From an uncultured Aquimarina sp. (GTDB lineage: Bacteria > Bacteroidota > Bacteroidia > Flavobacteriales > Flavobacteriaceae): DNA of 64,000 bases. How positions within the stretch are numbered: the stretch's first letter is position 1; each line of letters opens with the position of its first letter. The position numbers and the translations under genes were made by a program. The stretch lies in assembly GCA_947499005.1 (NCBI GenBank), contig CANMML010000020.1, positions 16,522 through 80,521 on the forward strand, given 5' to 3'. Below the pieces are notes generated by a model. It worked only from the letters and a program-made list of their open reading frames with translations, was not told the origin of the DNA and made no database searches. Below are positions 16,822 through 25,910 of this stretch, one piece after another.

Positions 16822-17155
16822 CGTCATGCCGTTGAAGAACGGCATCTCCTCTGTGTATGTCTTCTACTTCAATATATCTTGAGTGCTTGGTACTTCTAAG
16901 AAAAGTACACTGAAAACTCATTAGGTGTTGACTTCGCCCAGTGTAACGGTACAATGAAAGTTTATCCCCTTTCGGCTTCGCTCAGGGTTCGGTTTATATT
17001 CGAATTGAACCCTGAGTACTTCGGCGTAGCTCAATATAAACTATCCTTTGTCACACTGAGCGCAGCCGAAGTGTAGACAAACAAAAACACCGCTAGTCCT
17101 CACTAGCGGTGTATCAACCTAACCTAAACCCTCTTATTGAGAATTTAATCTTTGT
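16822..17155. repeat. Duplicated non-coding module, copy B
   Basis: Second copy of the module described at 13253-13660: ATGCCGTT palindrome at 16826-16845, ACGGTACAATGAAAGTTTATC, CGGCTTCGCTCAGGGTTCGG, a CTGAGTACTTCG unit, a GAGCGCAGCCGAAG unit, the terminator and the tail ATCAACCTAACCTAAACCCT. The blocks are collinear but the spacers differ, so the copies are not recent perfect duplicates. Confidence 0.8.
17087..17112 (-). terminator. Rho-independent terminator, duplicate of 13588-13613
   Basis: Same 11-bp stem and CCTC loop as the first copy, followed on the minus strand by five T. It would end transcription from the LamG gene at 17342, although the MITE-like element now lies between gene and terminator. 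Confidence 0.8.
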
Positions 17156-17164
17156 AGTTTTTTA

Positions 17165-17335
17165 AACCCGCATTATGCATTAGAACTTCGTTATGAGTAT
17201 TGAAAGCTCAATAAAATCAAGTGTTTTCTTGATTTTAGCATAGCACCGTTATGGTTAAATCAAAAAACGCAGCGAAGCGTTTGATTTTGCAGAGATTTCG
17301 ATACGGAATAGATTTTCTAATGCATAATGCGGGTT
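17165..17335. mobile_element. MITE-like element with perfect 21-bp terminal inverted repeats
   Basis: AACCCGCATTATGCATTAGAA at 17165-17185 is exactly repeated in inverted orientation at 17315-17335, enclosing about 130 bp with no ORF. An internal hairpin (AATCAAG-TGTTTT-CTTGATT) is present. The flanks contain TTTAA/TTAAA, so a TTAA-like target duplication is possible but not certain. A related single end lies at 25911-25943. It sits exactly between the LamG gene and its likely terminator, consistent with insertion. Confidence 0.6.
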
Positions 17336-17341
17336 AAAGAA

Positions 17342-18397
17342 TTACTCCTTGATTATTTTAAATGTAGCTCCTTGATTTCCATTGAATAATTTCACCAAAT
17401 AAATATCCGATGATAATGCACTAAGATCTAAAGCATCTCCTGCCAAAGCCCCTTCTAACATCAATTTTCCTTCAATGCTATAAACCGCGTATTGATTGAT
17501 CGCTATAGTACTAGTATTAGAAATATTTAATACTCCTGTAGTTGGGTTAGGGCCTACTCCTACTCCCTCAATCGTCTTAAAATCGTCATTACTTAATGTA
17601 TTGTTAAACCCGCTAATTGAAGTTCCAACAAAATTACTTTCTGTACCTGTTAAAGCAAATTGCATTAACGTTCCATCATTATTAGAAGAAGACAAATCGT
17701 TTACTGTAGTTACCCCTGTATTATCTGCTTCGGCTACTCCATCGCTATAGTCATAATACAATACCAAACCTGCTTCATTACCTGAAAGTGGAGCAAATCT
17801 AGCAGCATTAATCTCTGCTGCCGTTTTGGTTACATTCCAAAGGCGAGTTTCCTCTAAAGTACCATCTAAAGGATAAGGGTCTCCACCTGCTGTTGCTCCT
17901 GCCCCAATAAATAAAGGGTTATCGTTCGGAGTTAAACTATCCGCTGTAAAAGTTTGCGATGCTACTTCAACACCGTCGATGATAATAGCCGTTTTTGTCG
18001 GAGACATTGTCACTGCTACATGATACCAAGTATCTGCTGATATACCAGACCAAATATAATCGGTAGATCCTGTACCTACACCTGTATGATAAAAGCGCAA
18101 AATTCTTTGAAAGGCACTATCAGTCAATAGCATTAACCCATAAGATTCTGTAAATCTAGATTTAGCAAATAAACATTGCCAATCCCATCCGTTATCATTT
18201 CTAAGGACAAAATCAAAATTTACCCAAGTCTCAAAAGTAAAAGCATCTGTAAAATCTAAACTAGCGTCGTCTGCAACTTCAATAAAGTCATAAGTAGTAT
18301 CTACAGGACCTTCTAAGTTTAGCCCTATATTTTGTGCTTTAGCTACACCAGCTATAGCTAATGTTGCAATAATCGTTTTTAGTAATCTTGTCTTCAT
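17342..18397 (-). CDS. T9SS-secreted LamG-domain (concanavalin A-like) protein
   Basis: 351 residues: signal peptide (TIIATLAIAGVAKAQ), a LamG/laminin-G-like jelly roll at residues 35-235 (DFTDAFTFETWVNF, WYHVAVTMSPTKTAIIIDGVEV, PLDGTLEETRLWNVTKTAAEI), and a T9SS type A sorting domain at the C-terminus (GVGPNPTTGVLNIS, YAVYSIEGKLM, DIYLVKLFNG, FKIIKE). It is predicted to be a surface carbohydrate- or protein-binding protein. It is the first gene of the run of five minus-strand secreted proteins, but wide gaps suggest separate transcripts. Confidence 0.9.
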   Translation of the reverse strand: MKTRLLKTIIATLAIAGVAKAQNIGLNLEGPVDTTYDFIEVADDASLDFTDAFTFETWVNFDFVLRNDNGWDWQCLFAKSRFTESYGLMLLTDSAFQRILRFYHTGVGTGSTDYIWSGISADTWYHVAVTMSPTKTAIIIDGVEVASQTFTADSLTPNDNPLFIGAGATAGGDPYPLDGTLEETRLWNVTKTAAEINAARFAPLSGNEAGLVLYYDYSDGVAEADNTGVTTVNDLSSSNNDGTLMQFALTGTESNFVGTSISGFNNTLSNDDFKTIEGVGVGPNPTTGVLNISNTSTIAINQYAVYSIEGKLMLEGALAGDALDLSALSSDIYLVKLFNGNQGATFKIIKE

Positions 18398-18622
18398 AAT
18401 TTTTTTATGGTTTATAGTTAATACAGCTAAGTTTTAGGTTACCCTATTTTTATTTTGAAAAAAATATGATTGGGGGTTTAATATAGCTGGGGGTAATGTC
18501 ACAGCCGGGTGTAGTAGAAGGGTGTCTCCTCAATAGTAACTTATACGATTTATGCCGCATTTTATGGTTGAAATGAATTATTTCTCTCTAGAATTGAATT
18601 TATCTCCTTTTAAGTGCTTGAG

Positions 18623-18656
18623 ATACCACTACAATTGCTATCGCAATTCGTGGTAT
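18623..18656 (-). terminator. Hairpin downstream of the HTH regulator
   Basis: ATACCAC...AATTGC pairs with GCAATT...GTGGTAT, with a small asymmetric bulge and a TATC loop. It is 33 bp beyond the stop of the 18689-19141 gene. There is no strong T-run, so this is a moderate terminator call. Confidence 0.5.
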
Positions 18657-18688
18657 GATGATGGTATTGAAAAATAGTTATGCTTAAA

Positions 18689-19141
18689 TCAAAGGGTATT
18701 TACAAATTTCCTTAATGTTAACCCTTTGGGAACATTCAATTTGTTTTTTACACGTGTCTGCGATCGTTTTACACTATTTTCCTGAATGTTTAGTAATCGT
18801 GAAATTTCATTATTTGACATTCCTCGCTTTAGGTAATAACATAATTGCTGATTCTCTAAACTGAGGGTTTCATTCGATTTACATGCCTTTAGCAGTTTCT
18901 CATTAAATTCAGAAGAGTTATTATGTTCAAAATGGGCTTCAATACATCTTTTGAAAATTTCTCCGATCATTTTGGCATCCAAAACTAAAAACGTTTCTTG
19001 TTCTTCTCTTATCGAAATGTATTCTTCAAAATTATTGAGCTCAGCTACCCTTACCCCTTTTTGTTCTAATGACTCTATAAACAATTCATTTTCTAGGGTG
19101 GTCTCAATTAAAAAAGCGAGCTGAGGTGTTAAAATTGGCAT
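18689..19141 (-). CDS. LuxR/GerE-type helix-turn-helix protein
   Basis: 150 residues. The C-terminal 60 residues contain a LuxR-type HTH (LCYYLKRGMSNNEISRLLNIQENSVKRSQTRV is the region, with the recognition helix at ENSVKRSQTRVKNKL). The N-terminal 80 residues are not a receiver domain and match nothing I recognise. It is transcribed away from the ECF sigma factor operon 258 bp upstream, so it may share the intergenic promoter region and be functionally linked. It is likely a transcription regulator with an unknown sensor part. Confidence 0.75.
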   Translation of the reverse strand: MPILTPQLAFLIETTLENELFIESLEQKGVRVAELNNFEEYISIREEQETFLVLDAKMIGEIFKRCIEAHFEHNNSSEFNEKLLKACKSNETLSLENQQLCYYLKRGMSNNEISRLLNIQENSVKRSQTRVKNKLNVPKGLTLRKFVNTL

Positions 19142-19346
19142 ATCAACGTATTTCTTTAATTGAAATACAGTCTCATCCTACTTCTCCCTATTAAATTCTT
19201 TCTGAAAATTTCAACTTTCTAATTATCAGATATATCATATCATAAAAAATAAATCTTAGATATTAAATTTGTCTACCAATTGTCTACCTTACTGAACAAC
19301 AATAAGTTTCATTAAAGTTTCAATACTATTCGCTTGATAAAAATGC

Positions 19347-19377
19347 TTTGTTTTTTGATGAGACAACTGTACATTTG
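19347..19377 (+). promoter_or_regulatory. Bacteroidota-type promoter of the ECF sigma operon
   Basis: TTTG (19347-19350), 19 bp spacer, TACATTTG (19370-19377) matches the -33/-7 consensus TTTG-N19-TANNTTTG of the primary sigma factor in this phylum. The start codon of the sigma factor follows 21 bp later. Confidence 0.75.
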
Positions 19378-19398
19378 ATCATCAATTCGATAACCTAA

Positions 19399-19920
19399 AT
19401 GTCAAGTCCAAAACCTTCTTTATGTGAGCAAAAACATTTTGATGCTCTATTTAACGAACATTTTGAAGCCGCTAGAAACTTTATCTACTATAAATGTGGA
19501 GATGTTGCTCAGGCTGAAGATATTGTTCAGGACTCATTTGTGAAGTTGTGGGATCGTTGTGCTCAAATTATTTTAGAAAAAGCTAAAAACTACTTATTTA
19601 GAATGTGTAATAATGCCTTAATGAATCAATTCGAGCATCAAAAAGTAGTATTACGCCACCAAGCTCAACCTCAGAACACTAAAAATATCGAAGACCCTGC
19701 TTATCTTATAGAGGAAGCAGAATTTAAAGAGAAACTAGAAAATGCTATTAATCTTCTTTCCGATAAAGAACGTGAAGTTTTTTTATTGAGTAGAATTGAT
19801 CAAAAGAGTTACAAAGAAATTGCAGAAATTGTAGGTATTGGAGTGAAAGCTGTAGAACGAAGAATGGGGCTTGCCCTTATGAAACTTCGTGAAGAAATGG
19901 GAAAACATTTAAAATTTTAG
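19399..19920 (+). CDS. ECF-family RNA polymerase sigma factor (FecI-like)
   Basis: 173 residues, with region 2 (ARNFIYYKCGDVAQAEDIVQDSFVKLWD) and region 4 (LSDKEREVFLLSRIDQKSYKEIAEIVGIGVKAVERRM) clear, the usual length for Bacteroidota ECF factors. It is the first gene of the sigma/anti-sigma/TonB-receptor unit. A consensus housekeeping promoter precedes it, so basal expression does not need autoactivation. By analogy with FecI systems, it would be released when the receptor binds its substrate. The genes it controls beyond this locus are unknown. Confidence 0.95.
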   Translation: MSSPKPSLCEQKHFDALFNEHFEAARNFIYYKCGDVAQAEDIVQDSFVKLWDRCAQIILEKAKNYLFRMCNNALMNQFEHQKVVLRHQAQPQNTKNIEDPAYLIEEAEFKEKLENAINLLSDKEREVFLLSRIDQKSYKEIAEIVGIGVKAVERRMGLALMKLREEMGKHLKF

Positions 19921-19995
19921 TAGGGTAAATTCTAATTTAGCTGTATTACTATTAAACAACCCAACTAACACACTCTTTTTACAAATCAATTAGAT

Positions 19996-20901
19996 ATGGA
20001 AAATCAATTCAATAACCCTGACTTTTTAGCACGCTGGATAGCGGGTGATTTGAGTGTGGAAGAACTTGAAGACTTTAAAAAAACAAAAGACTTTGAGGTG
20101 TATAATTCTATAAATAAGCACTCTCAAGAATTTAAAGCGCCCACTATAGACTTAAATGCTGCATTAATTTCTACAAAAGAAAAAATTAGTTTTGGGCGTC
20201 ATAAAAAGAAGCAACAGCGATACACTTTTATGAGCATTGCTGCTTCGGTGATTTTATTAATAGGAGCTGCTGCTCTATTTACGAGTAATGTATCCTACAA
20301 AACGAATGGTGGAGAGCAATTAGCGATCAATTTACCCGATGGATCTAAAGTGCAACTTAATGCTAATTCTACGTTAAAACATCGAAGGTTTTTTTGGAAG
20401 AATAACCGCAAATTAAACCTTTCAGGAGAGGGGTATTTTGAAGTTGAAAAAGGAGGCGATTTTCAAGTGCAAACGGGTTTTGGTAATGTTACTGTAATAG
20501 GAACTAAATTTAATATTAAAAGCAGAAAATCCTTTGACCTAAAGTGTTTTGAAGGAGTGGTACGATATGATAATTTGAAAACGAATGAAAGTAAGGTGTT
20601 GAAACAAAATGATCATATAGAAGTACACTCAAACATCATTACACATCACAAAAAATATGACAATCAACCTTCTTGGTTAAAAGGCATCAGTGTATTCAAA
20701 TCTGTTAAGTTTAGTAAGGTTATTGAAGAATTGCAACATCAATATGGTGTTCACTTTATTGGAAAAAACATCCCTAACGAAACGATTTTTTCGGGCTCCT
20801 TTACGCATCGAAATCTTAAAGAAGCTTTACAAACAACCTTATCTCCGCTTGGTATACAGTATGAACTAAAACAAGACAACAAAACAATTATTATCAAATA
20901 A
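19996..20901 (+). CDS. FecR-family anti-sigma factor with DUF4974 C-terminus
   Basis: 301 residues. An N-terminal cytoplasmic part (NPDFLARWIAGDLSVEELEDF) binds the sigma factor, a single membrane segment lies at about 75-95 (FMSIAASVILLIGAAALF), followed by the FecR periplasmic domain (GEQLAINLPDGSKVQLNANS, LSGEGYFEVEKGGDFQVQTG, VIGTKFNI) and a DUF4974-like end (LQHQYGVHFIGKNI, FSGSFTHRNLKEAL). It lies 75 bp after the sigma factor. It would hold the sigma factor inactive and pass on the signal from the TonB receptor encoded next. Confidence 0.95.
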   Translation: MENQFNNPDFLARWIAGDLSVEELEDFKKTKDFEVYNSINKHSQEFKAPTIDLNAALISTKEKISFGRHKKKQQRYTFMSIAASVILLIGAAALFTSNVSYKTNGGEQLAINLPDGSKVQLNANSTLKHRRFFWKNNRKLNLSGEGYFEVEKGGDFQVQTGFGNVTVIGTKFNIKSRKSFDLKCFEGVVRYDNLKTNESKVLKQNDHIEVHSNIITHHKKYDNQPSWLKGISVFKSVKFSKVIEELQHQYGVHFIGKNIPNETIFSGSFTHRNLKEALQTTLSPLGIQYELKQDNKTIIIK

Positions 20902-20982
20902 ACGTATGAAGATGTCTAAAAAGCATTACAAAACGAAGACTGAGCGTAGTCTAAGTCTAGTAATTTATTAATACTATAAAAA

Positions 20983-21006
20983 CGAGCCCAGTAACTATTG
21001 GGTTCG
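20983..21006 (+). terminator. Hairpin between anti-sigma gene and TonB receptor
   Basis: CGAGCCCA pairs with TGGGTTCG (one G-U pair) around an 8-nt loop, followed by CTTTGTG. It may be a partial terminator or attenuator that lowers read-through into the receptor gene. A GACTGAGCGTAGTC repeat unit lies just before it. Confidence 0.4.
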
Positions 21007-21080
21007 CTTTGTGTATAATAACTTTATTAATATCTTTTTAGACCTCTACCTTAAGACCCACAACCCTAAAACCTAACCTC

Positions 21081-23747
21081 ATGAAAAAGCTCCTTTTAGG
21101 AATTTTCACCTTTTTATATGTCATTTGTGCTAAAGCTCAAGAAGTAAACTTGGATAATACCAAAGCTTCATTAGAAAATATTATCACTGCAATTGAGAAA
21201 AACACAACAGTTTATTTTTCTTATAACGAAGCTATTATCAAAAATAGAAATGTTGAATTAGAAAAACAGCAATGGGATTTAAACTATCTTTTAATTGAGC
21301 TTGAACATCAAACAGGCTTACATTTTAAAAAAGTATCTAATACACAAGTTTCTATTTCATTTCGACAGCGCATTTGTGGAAAAGTAATTGATGCTGTAAC
21401 CCAATCCCCATTAGCATTTGCTGAAATTATTCTAGGAAATAAAGGAACCGTAACTAATGAAAATGGTTCTTTTGAATTTGAGACCTCCAACAAAACACCT
21501 CAACAAATCCAAATCATTTATACTGGCTATAAAACAGAAGATATCACCCTCAATGTTGGAGAAGCTTGTCAAACTATACCCTTAACACTTAATCCCGAAT
21601 CTCTAGGAGAAGTGATCGTCACAGGGTATGTAACCAGTGGTATTGATCGTAATAAGGATGGGTCATTAGAGATAAATTCTGAAAAACTAGGGATTCTTCC
21701 TGGTCTTGTGACTCCTGATATTGCACAAAGCCTGCAATTAGTACCCGGAGTTGTAGCCTTAGATGAATCTGCAACAGGAATACAATTTAGAGGTGGATCA
21801 TCGGATCAAAATCTGGTACTGTATGATAATATCAAATTGTATAATCTAGGATATTTCTTTGGTCAGTTCTCTTTATTTAATCCTTTTGCGACAGACAATG
21901 CACGTATTTTTAGATCGGGTACGGGAGCTAATTATGGAGATCGTATTTCTGGGATTATAGATGTTTCCAGTAAAGATGAAATCCCAGTTAACACTGGTGG
22001 TGGTTTTGAAATTGATGGGATCACGGCAAACGCCTTTGTTGAAACTCCTCTTTCTAAAAAAGCTGGATTATCGGTTTACGCAAGAAGATCTTATGGAGAC
22101 CTTTGGCGTACTCCTACCTATGATGGATATGCTGAAAAGATTTTCAGAAATTTTGGAGTCGCAAGAGACATCAATGGCAATGTTCTAGAACTAGAAACGG
22201 ATGATGATTTTGATTCAAAATCTAGTGATCATGAATATGTTTTTGGAGATATCAATGCCAAATTTGTGTACAACCCCAATGATAAAAATCATATTGAGTT
22301 TAGTAGTTTATACACTAAAGCAACTATGGATTTCGAATTCTCGGATGGTGGTGAAACTAAGATTGATAATTTAAGCACCGAAAATTTTGGGGTTAGCTTT
22401 AAATGGGAACATCAACATTCGGAAAAGAGTGCCCAAGAGATTAGCTCTTATTATTCTAAATACAATTCGTTTTATGAAAATTTGGAATTGGAGGATGAAA
22501 TCGTTGAACAGCCAGGTTTAGAGCTTTCGGAAATCAATGTAAGAGAAAATGACATTAGTGATTTTGGCTTTAATTTCACTCAACATTTTAATTTCGATCA
22601 AAAACATCAACTTGGAGTTGGATACGAATTGGCCAATATCGATTTAAAAGTAGTTAACGATAAAGTTGAACCTTTTGATCCTGCAGATAATGAAAGTGTT
22701 CCTCAGAATATTCATACCCTTAACAATGCTGTTTTTGCAAACTACACCTACAATTACGGGAAAAATAGTATTGTAAATGCTGGTCTTCGTTTAGTACACT
22801 ATGGTTCTTTAAGTGAAACATTTGTAGAACCTAGAGTAAATTTCGAACATGAAATTATTCCTGAACTTAGATTTAAGGCTGCTGCCGAAATTAGAAATCA
22901 ATCGATCTCTCAACAGATTGAATTTAATCAAACTGAATTCCGTTTAGAAAATAATTTATGGCGTTTGGCCGATGATGATACCTATCCATTACTATCCAGC
23001 AAACAAGTCTCGGGTGGCTTTTTAGTTCAATTAAATCGTTGGAATTTTGATATTGACACTTACTACAGGGAACTTGATGGGATTACCACATTTACCAGTG
23101 GATTTAGTAATCCTATTGAAGACTTAACCCCTGGAGAAAGTACGATTAAAGGGGTGGATGTATTAGCAAAATACAAATACAAAGACTACCAAGCTTGGGT
23201 AGGATATTCGCATAATGATATCGAGCTACGATTTCCTAGTTTGAATGCTGATCAGCAAAAATTTCCTGGGAATAATGACGTAACTCATAACTTCCGAATT
23301 TCGAATACATACAAGCTAAATAACTGGCAGTTTTCATTAGGTTGGCAATATAGAAGTGGAAAGCCTTTTACGCCTGTAAATAGCTTTGAAATCAAAATAG
23401 ATGCTGATGGAGAAAATGCAGGAGTTACGCGTTTTGGAACCACCAATAGTGATCGACTTCCCGATTATCATCGATTAGATGCTTCTATTTTGTATGATTT
23501 CAATCTAGGTAAAAAGGAGAATGATACAAAAGCGCAAGTAGGGATTTCATTCTTGAATATTTATAATAGACAAAGACCTATAGATATTATCTACAGAGCC
23601 GAACTAAAACCTCTAGACGATGGCGGAATCGCGAAACCTGGTACTACTGGGGCTACCCCTGAAGATAGAGAACTTATCGTAGAGCAAGTGATCCAACGTT
23701 TTTCTCTTGGTTTTACTCCTAATGCGGTGTTTAGATTGCGTTTTTAG
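21081..23747 (+). CDS. TonB-dependent outer-membrane receptor/transducer with STN domain
   Basis: 888 residues. A signal peptide (LLLGIFTFLYVICAKAQ) is followed by an STN (secretin/TonB N-terminal) domain at about 25-95, a carboxypeptidase-regulatory-like domain (CGKVIDAVTQSPLAFAEIILGNKGTVTNENG) at 98-185, a plug (SLQLVPGVVALDESATGIQFRGGSSDQNLVLYD) and a 22-strand-type barrel ending in the aromatic FRLRF. The STN domain marks it as a signal transducer working with the FecR protein upstream. No SusD partner follows, so it is not a standard polysaccharide SusCD pair. The ligand is not evident; siderophore, oligosaccharide and peptide are all possible. Confidence 0.95.
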   Translation: MKKLLLGIFTFLYVICAKAQEVNLDNTKASLENIITAIEKNTTVYFSYNEAIIKNRNVELEKQQWDLNYLLIELEHQTGLHFKKVSNTQVSISFRQRICGKVIDAVTQSPLAFAEIILGNKGTVTNENGSFEFETSNKTPQQIQIIYTGYKTEDITLNVGEACQTIPLTLNPESLGEVIVTGYVTSGIDRNKDGSLEINSEKLGILPGLVTPDIAQSLQLVPGVVALDESATGIQFRGGSSDQNLVLYDNIKLYNLGYFFGQFSLFNPFATDNARIFRSGTGANYGDRISGIIDVSSKDEIPVNTGGGFEIDGITANAFVETPLSKKAGLSVYARRSYGDLWRTPTYDGYAEKIFRNFGVARDINGNVLELETDDDFDSKSSDHEYVFGDINAKFVYNPNDKNHIEFSSLYTKATMDFEFSDGGETKIDNLSTENFGVSFKWEHQHSEKSAQEISSYYSKYNSFYENLELEDEIVEQPGLELSEINVRENDISDFGFNFTQHFNFDQKHQLGVGYELANIDLKVVNDKVEPFDPADNESVPQNIHTLNNAVFANYTYNYGKNSIVNAGLRLVHYGSLSETFVEPRVNFEHEIIPELRFKAAAEIRNQSISQQIEFNQTEFRLENNLWRLADDDTYPLLSSKQVSGGFLVQLNRWNFDIDTYYRELDGITTFTSGFSNPIEDLTPGESTIKGVDVLAKYKYKDYQAWVGYSHNDIELRFPSLNADQQKFPGNNDVTHNFRISNTYKLNNWQFSLGWQYRSGKPFTPVNSFEIKIDADGENAGVTRFGTTNSDRLPDYHRLDASILYDFNLGKKENDTKAQVGISFLNIYNRQRPIDIIYRAELKPLDDGGIAKPGTTGATPEDRELIVEQVIQRFSLGFTPNAVFRLRF

Positions 23748-23950
23748 ATGGTACAATTTTATTTTACTTCTGGCCGTAAATGAACCACTATAGGTTAGAA
23801 GATTCTTAGTTTAGGTTGCGACTAAAAGCTTTTTCTATTTTCTAGTTTATTCCTGTAAGCTATAGGCTAATAAGTGAGATATAAAAGCATATCGCTTTAA
23901 CTATTATTGAGACCAATAAAGCTATGACACTATTAGCCTATAGTAATGGG

Positions 23951-24406
23951 TTAAAAACTTTTCATAGATAGTAAGGTCGTAGACCAAACTATGATAGCGG
24001 ATAATGAGATTCCGATACTATTGGCAATAAAGGCTTTCTTTTTTTCCATACGGAATAAATATGCAGCAATACAACCTACATAAACTCCTGTTCCTGGTAC
24101 TGGTAACATGACAAAAAACACTAACCCCCAAAAACCATATTTTTCAATTTTATCGCCTGCCAATGTCTTGGCTCTTCTTGCGACAAATAGCGCTGTTTTT
24201 TTATAAAAATGCCATCGTGTTAGGTATAGGTTTACCTTTTCTAAAAAAAACATTAACAAAGGAAATACCAAGATATTGGCCACTAAACAGCAAATGAAAA
24301 CTACATATATATTGAGTCCCTTAAGCATTCCGAAAGGAATCCCAACTTTAGATTCTCCAAAAGGAGATAGACTTAATAATACAGACCATACTAGGTTTAG
24401 AATCAT
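23951..24406 (-). CDS. Small multidrug-export-family membrane protein (COG2426, Sm_multidrug_ex)
   Basis: 151 residues from the ATG at 24406 (a TTG one codon earlier is a weaker start). It is very hydrophobic, with about four membrane segments: one near the N-terminus, IYVVFICCLVANILVFPLLMFF, FWGLVFFVMLPVPGTGVYVG and the C-terminal helix. The SPFGESKVGIPFG loop and the PVPGTGVYVG loop are the two conserved loops of the Sm_multidrug_ex family. The actual transport substrate of this family is not well established. Monocistronic. Confidence 0.85.
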   Translation of the reverse strand: MILNLVWSVLLSLSPFGESKVGIPFGMLKGLNIYVVFICCLVANILVFPLLMFFLEKVNLYLTRWHFYKKTALFVARRAKTLAGDKIEKYGFWGLVFFVMLPVPGTGVYVGCIAAYLFRMEKKKAFIANSIGISLSAIIVWSTTLLSMKSF

Positions 24407-24543
24407 CAATAATTTTTGTGTGAAATTAGAGAAGAAAAAGCTTGATTACAGCCTAATTATTCTATAATTAACAAATAAAAAAAAAGACTCTCTTATTTTA
24501 CACACAAACAAGCTGTTACCACTGTGTTTTCTTATAAAGACAG

Positions 24544-25668
24544 CTAAGGTTTTACCCTAAAAGTGATTCTTCTATTAGTAATGACGGTAGTATTACAGGA
24601 AATTATAGATAAAGTAACCCCAACCCTTGATGTGCTCATACAACCAGATGCAACCTCTATTGCCTCTGCATAAAAAATACCTTGAGACATTGGAGTATAT
24701 GTCACTGTATTCGAAGCTAGTAGATTTCCTCCAACAGGTGCATCATACCAGTTTGCTGTTTGGCCTACACCAACCACAACACTTAAGGGAAGAATTGAGG
24801 CTATAGAACAAGCATTTTGGTCCCCACCACTAATAGGGACATTAGGGATTGCACCTACTAATACCTCAACATTGTTTGTATTAAAAACTCCGTTAGTGTC
24901 TTGTATCGTAACACTATAGACATAAGATCCTGGTGACAGCCCTGCAATTGTTGGGTTTTCTAAGGAAGAAGAAAAAGTATAGCCACTTGGTCCTGTTGCT
25001 GTCCAAGAATAGGTTACTCCTGGATCTCCACTACCTGTACCACTTGGATTAGCCATTAAATTAAGAGTATCTCCATCACATATTGGCGTATTAGCACTTG
25101 GAGCAACACTTAATGATCCTCCATTGTTCACTAACTCTGTAAAAGAAAATAGAGAAGTTCCATTCGAGTTACAAGTTGCATATCTTACCGTTCCTATTTG
25201 GATAATTTTTGAAGCACTACATGGAGGGCTAGTATCCAAACTACCTGTAGGAATAATAACCACTGCTGCACCTGCTGGAAATTGTAACATTACATTATTA
25301 TTCCAATCTCCAAACCCTCCATCATCGTATGTTATTAGCAGGGTATCTATAAAAGAGTCTCCTGTTACATTAAGCGTATCTATACCTCCTACCCCATCAC
25401 CTACCGTAACCGAATTAATAGGATTAGGAATTGTAAAATTAAGCTGAATGGTCACACCATTAATAATCGAAACATCATTTGCTGCTGTATTTTGTCCTGG
25501 ATACTCTCCTGCTGGCCCCCAAACAGTCCCATCAAAAAACTCCCAATTAGATACATCCATCCAATTACCAGAACCTACACTTCTATAATCATTTGCTACT
25601 TGACCATATGAATTGCTAATTAGACAATGGTACATAAGAACGATTAAGAACAGCTTAATTAAGCGCAT
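24544..25668 (-). CDS. Secreted protein with G-N-W repeat region and Ig-like domains
   Basis: 374 residues with a signal peptide (LFLIVLMYHCLISNSYGQ). The N-terminal domain starts YRSVGSGNWMDVSNWEFFDG and continues with a beta-rich region of the kind seen in flavobacterial surface proteins. Residues 190-270 form an Ig/PKD-like domain (GSGDPGVTYSWTATGPSGYTFSS), followed by an Ig-like segment common in gliding/adhesion proteins (GQTANWYDAPVGGNLLASNTVTYTP, GIFYAEAIEVASGC). The C-terminus stops at ITFRVKP with no T9SS sorting domain, so it may be truncated or use another exit route. No upstream partner is present. Confidence 0.75.
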   Translation of the reverse strand: MRLIKLFLIVLMYHCLISNSYGQVANDYRSVGSGNWMDVSNWEFFDGTVWGPAGEYPGQNTAANDVSIINGVTIQLNFTIPNPINSVTVGDGVGGIDTLNVTGDSFIDTLLITYDDGGFGDWNNNVMLQFPAGAAVVIIPTGSLDTSPPCSASKIIQIGTVRYATCNSNGTSLFSFTELVNNGGSLSVAPSANTPICDGDTLNLMANPSGTGSGDPGVTYSWTATGPSGYTFSSSLENPTIAGLSPGSYVYSVTIQDTNGVFNTNNVEVLVGAIPNVPISGGDQNACSIASILPLSVVVGVGQTANWYDAPVGGNLLASNTVTYTPMSQGIFYAEAIEVASGCMSTSRVGVTLSIISCNTTVITNRRITFRVKP

Positions 25669-25910
25669 ACACTAGTTTATTATTTTCTTGTATTTCAGAT
25701 TTCCCAAGATGATAGCTTCCTAGAATTCTTTATATTTTTTTACTTCACAAAACACTTATGCTTTTGAAAACGTATTGATCTTCAAATAACACAACCTTTA
25801 TCTGTCTCATAATAATAATAATACAACACAAATAAATAAAAAACACTATTAACTTTGACTATTTTTATGAAAACCGATTCAATTACTTTTTTTGAGGAAA
25901 TAGATAGTTA

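Noticed and set aside
25124..25447. Plus-strand 107-codon frame
   Set aside because: Antisense to the secreted Ig-like protein, which has a signal peptide and recognisable domains.
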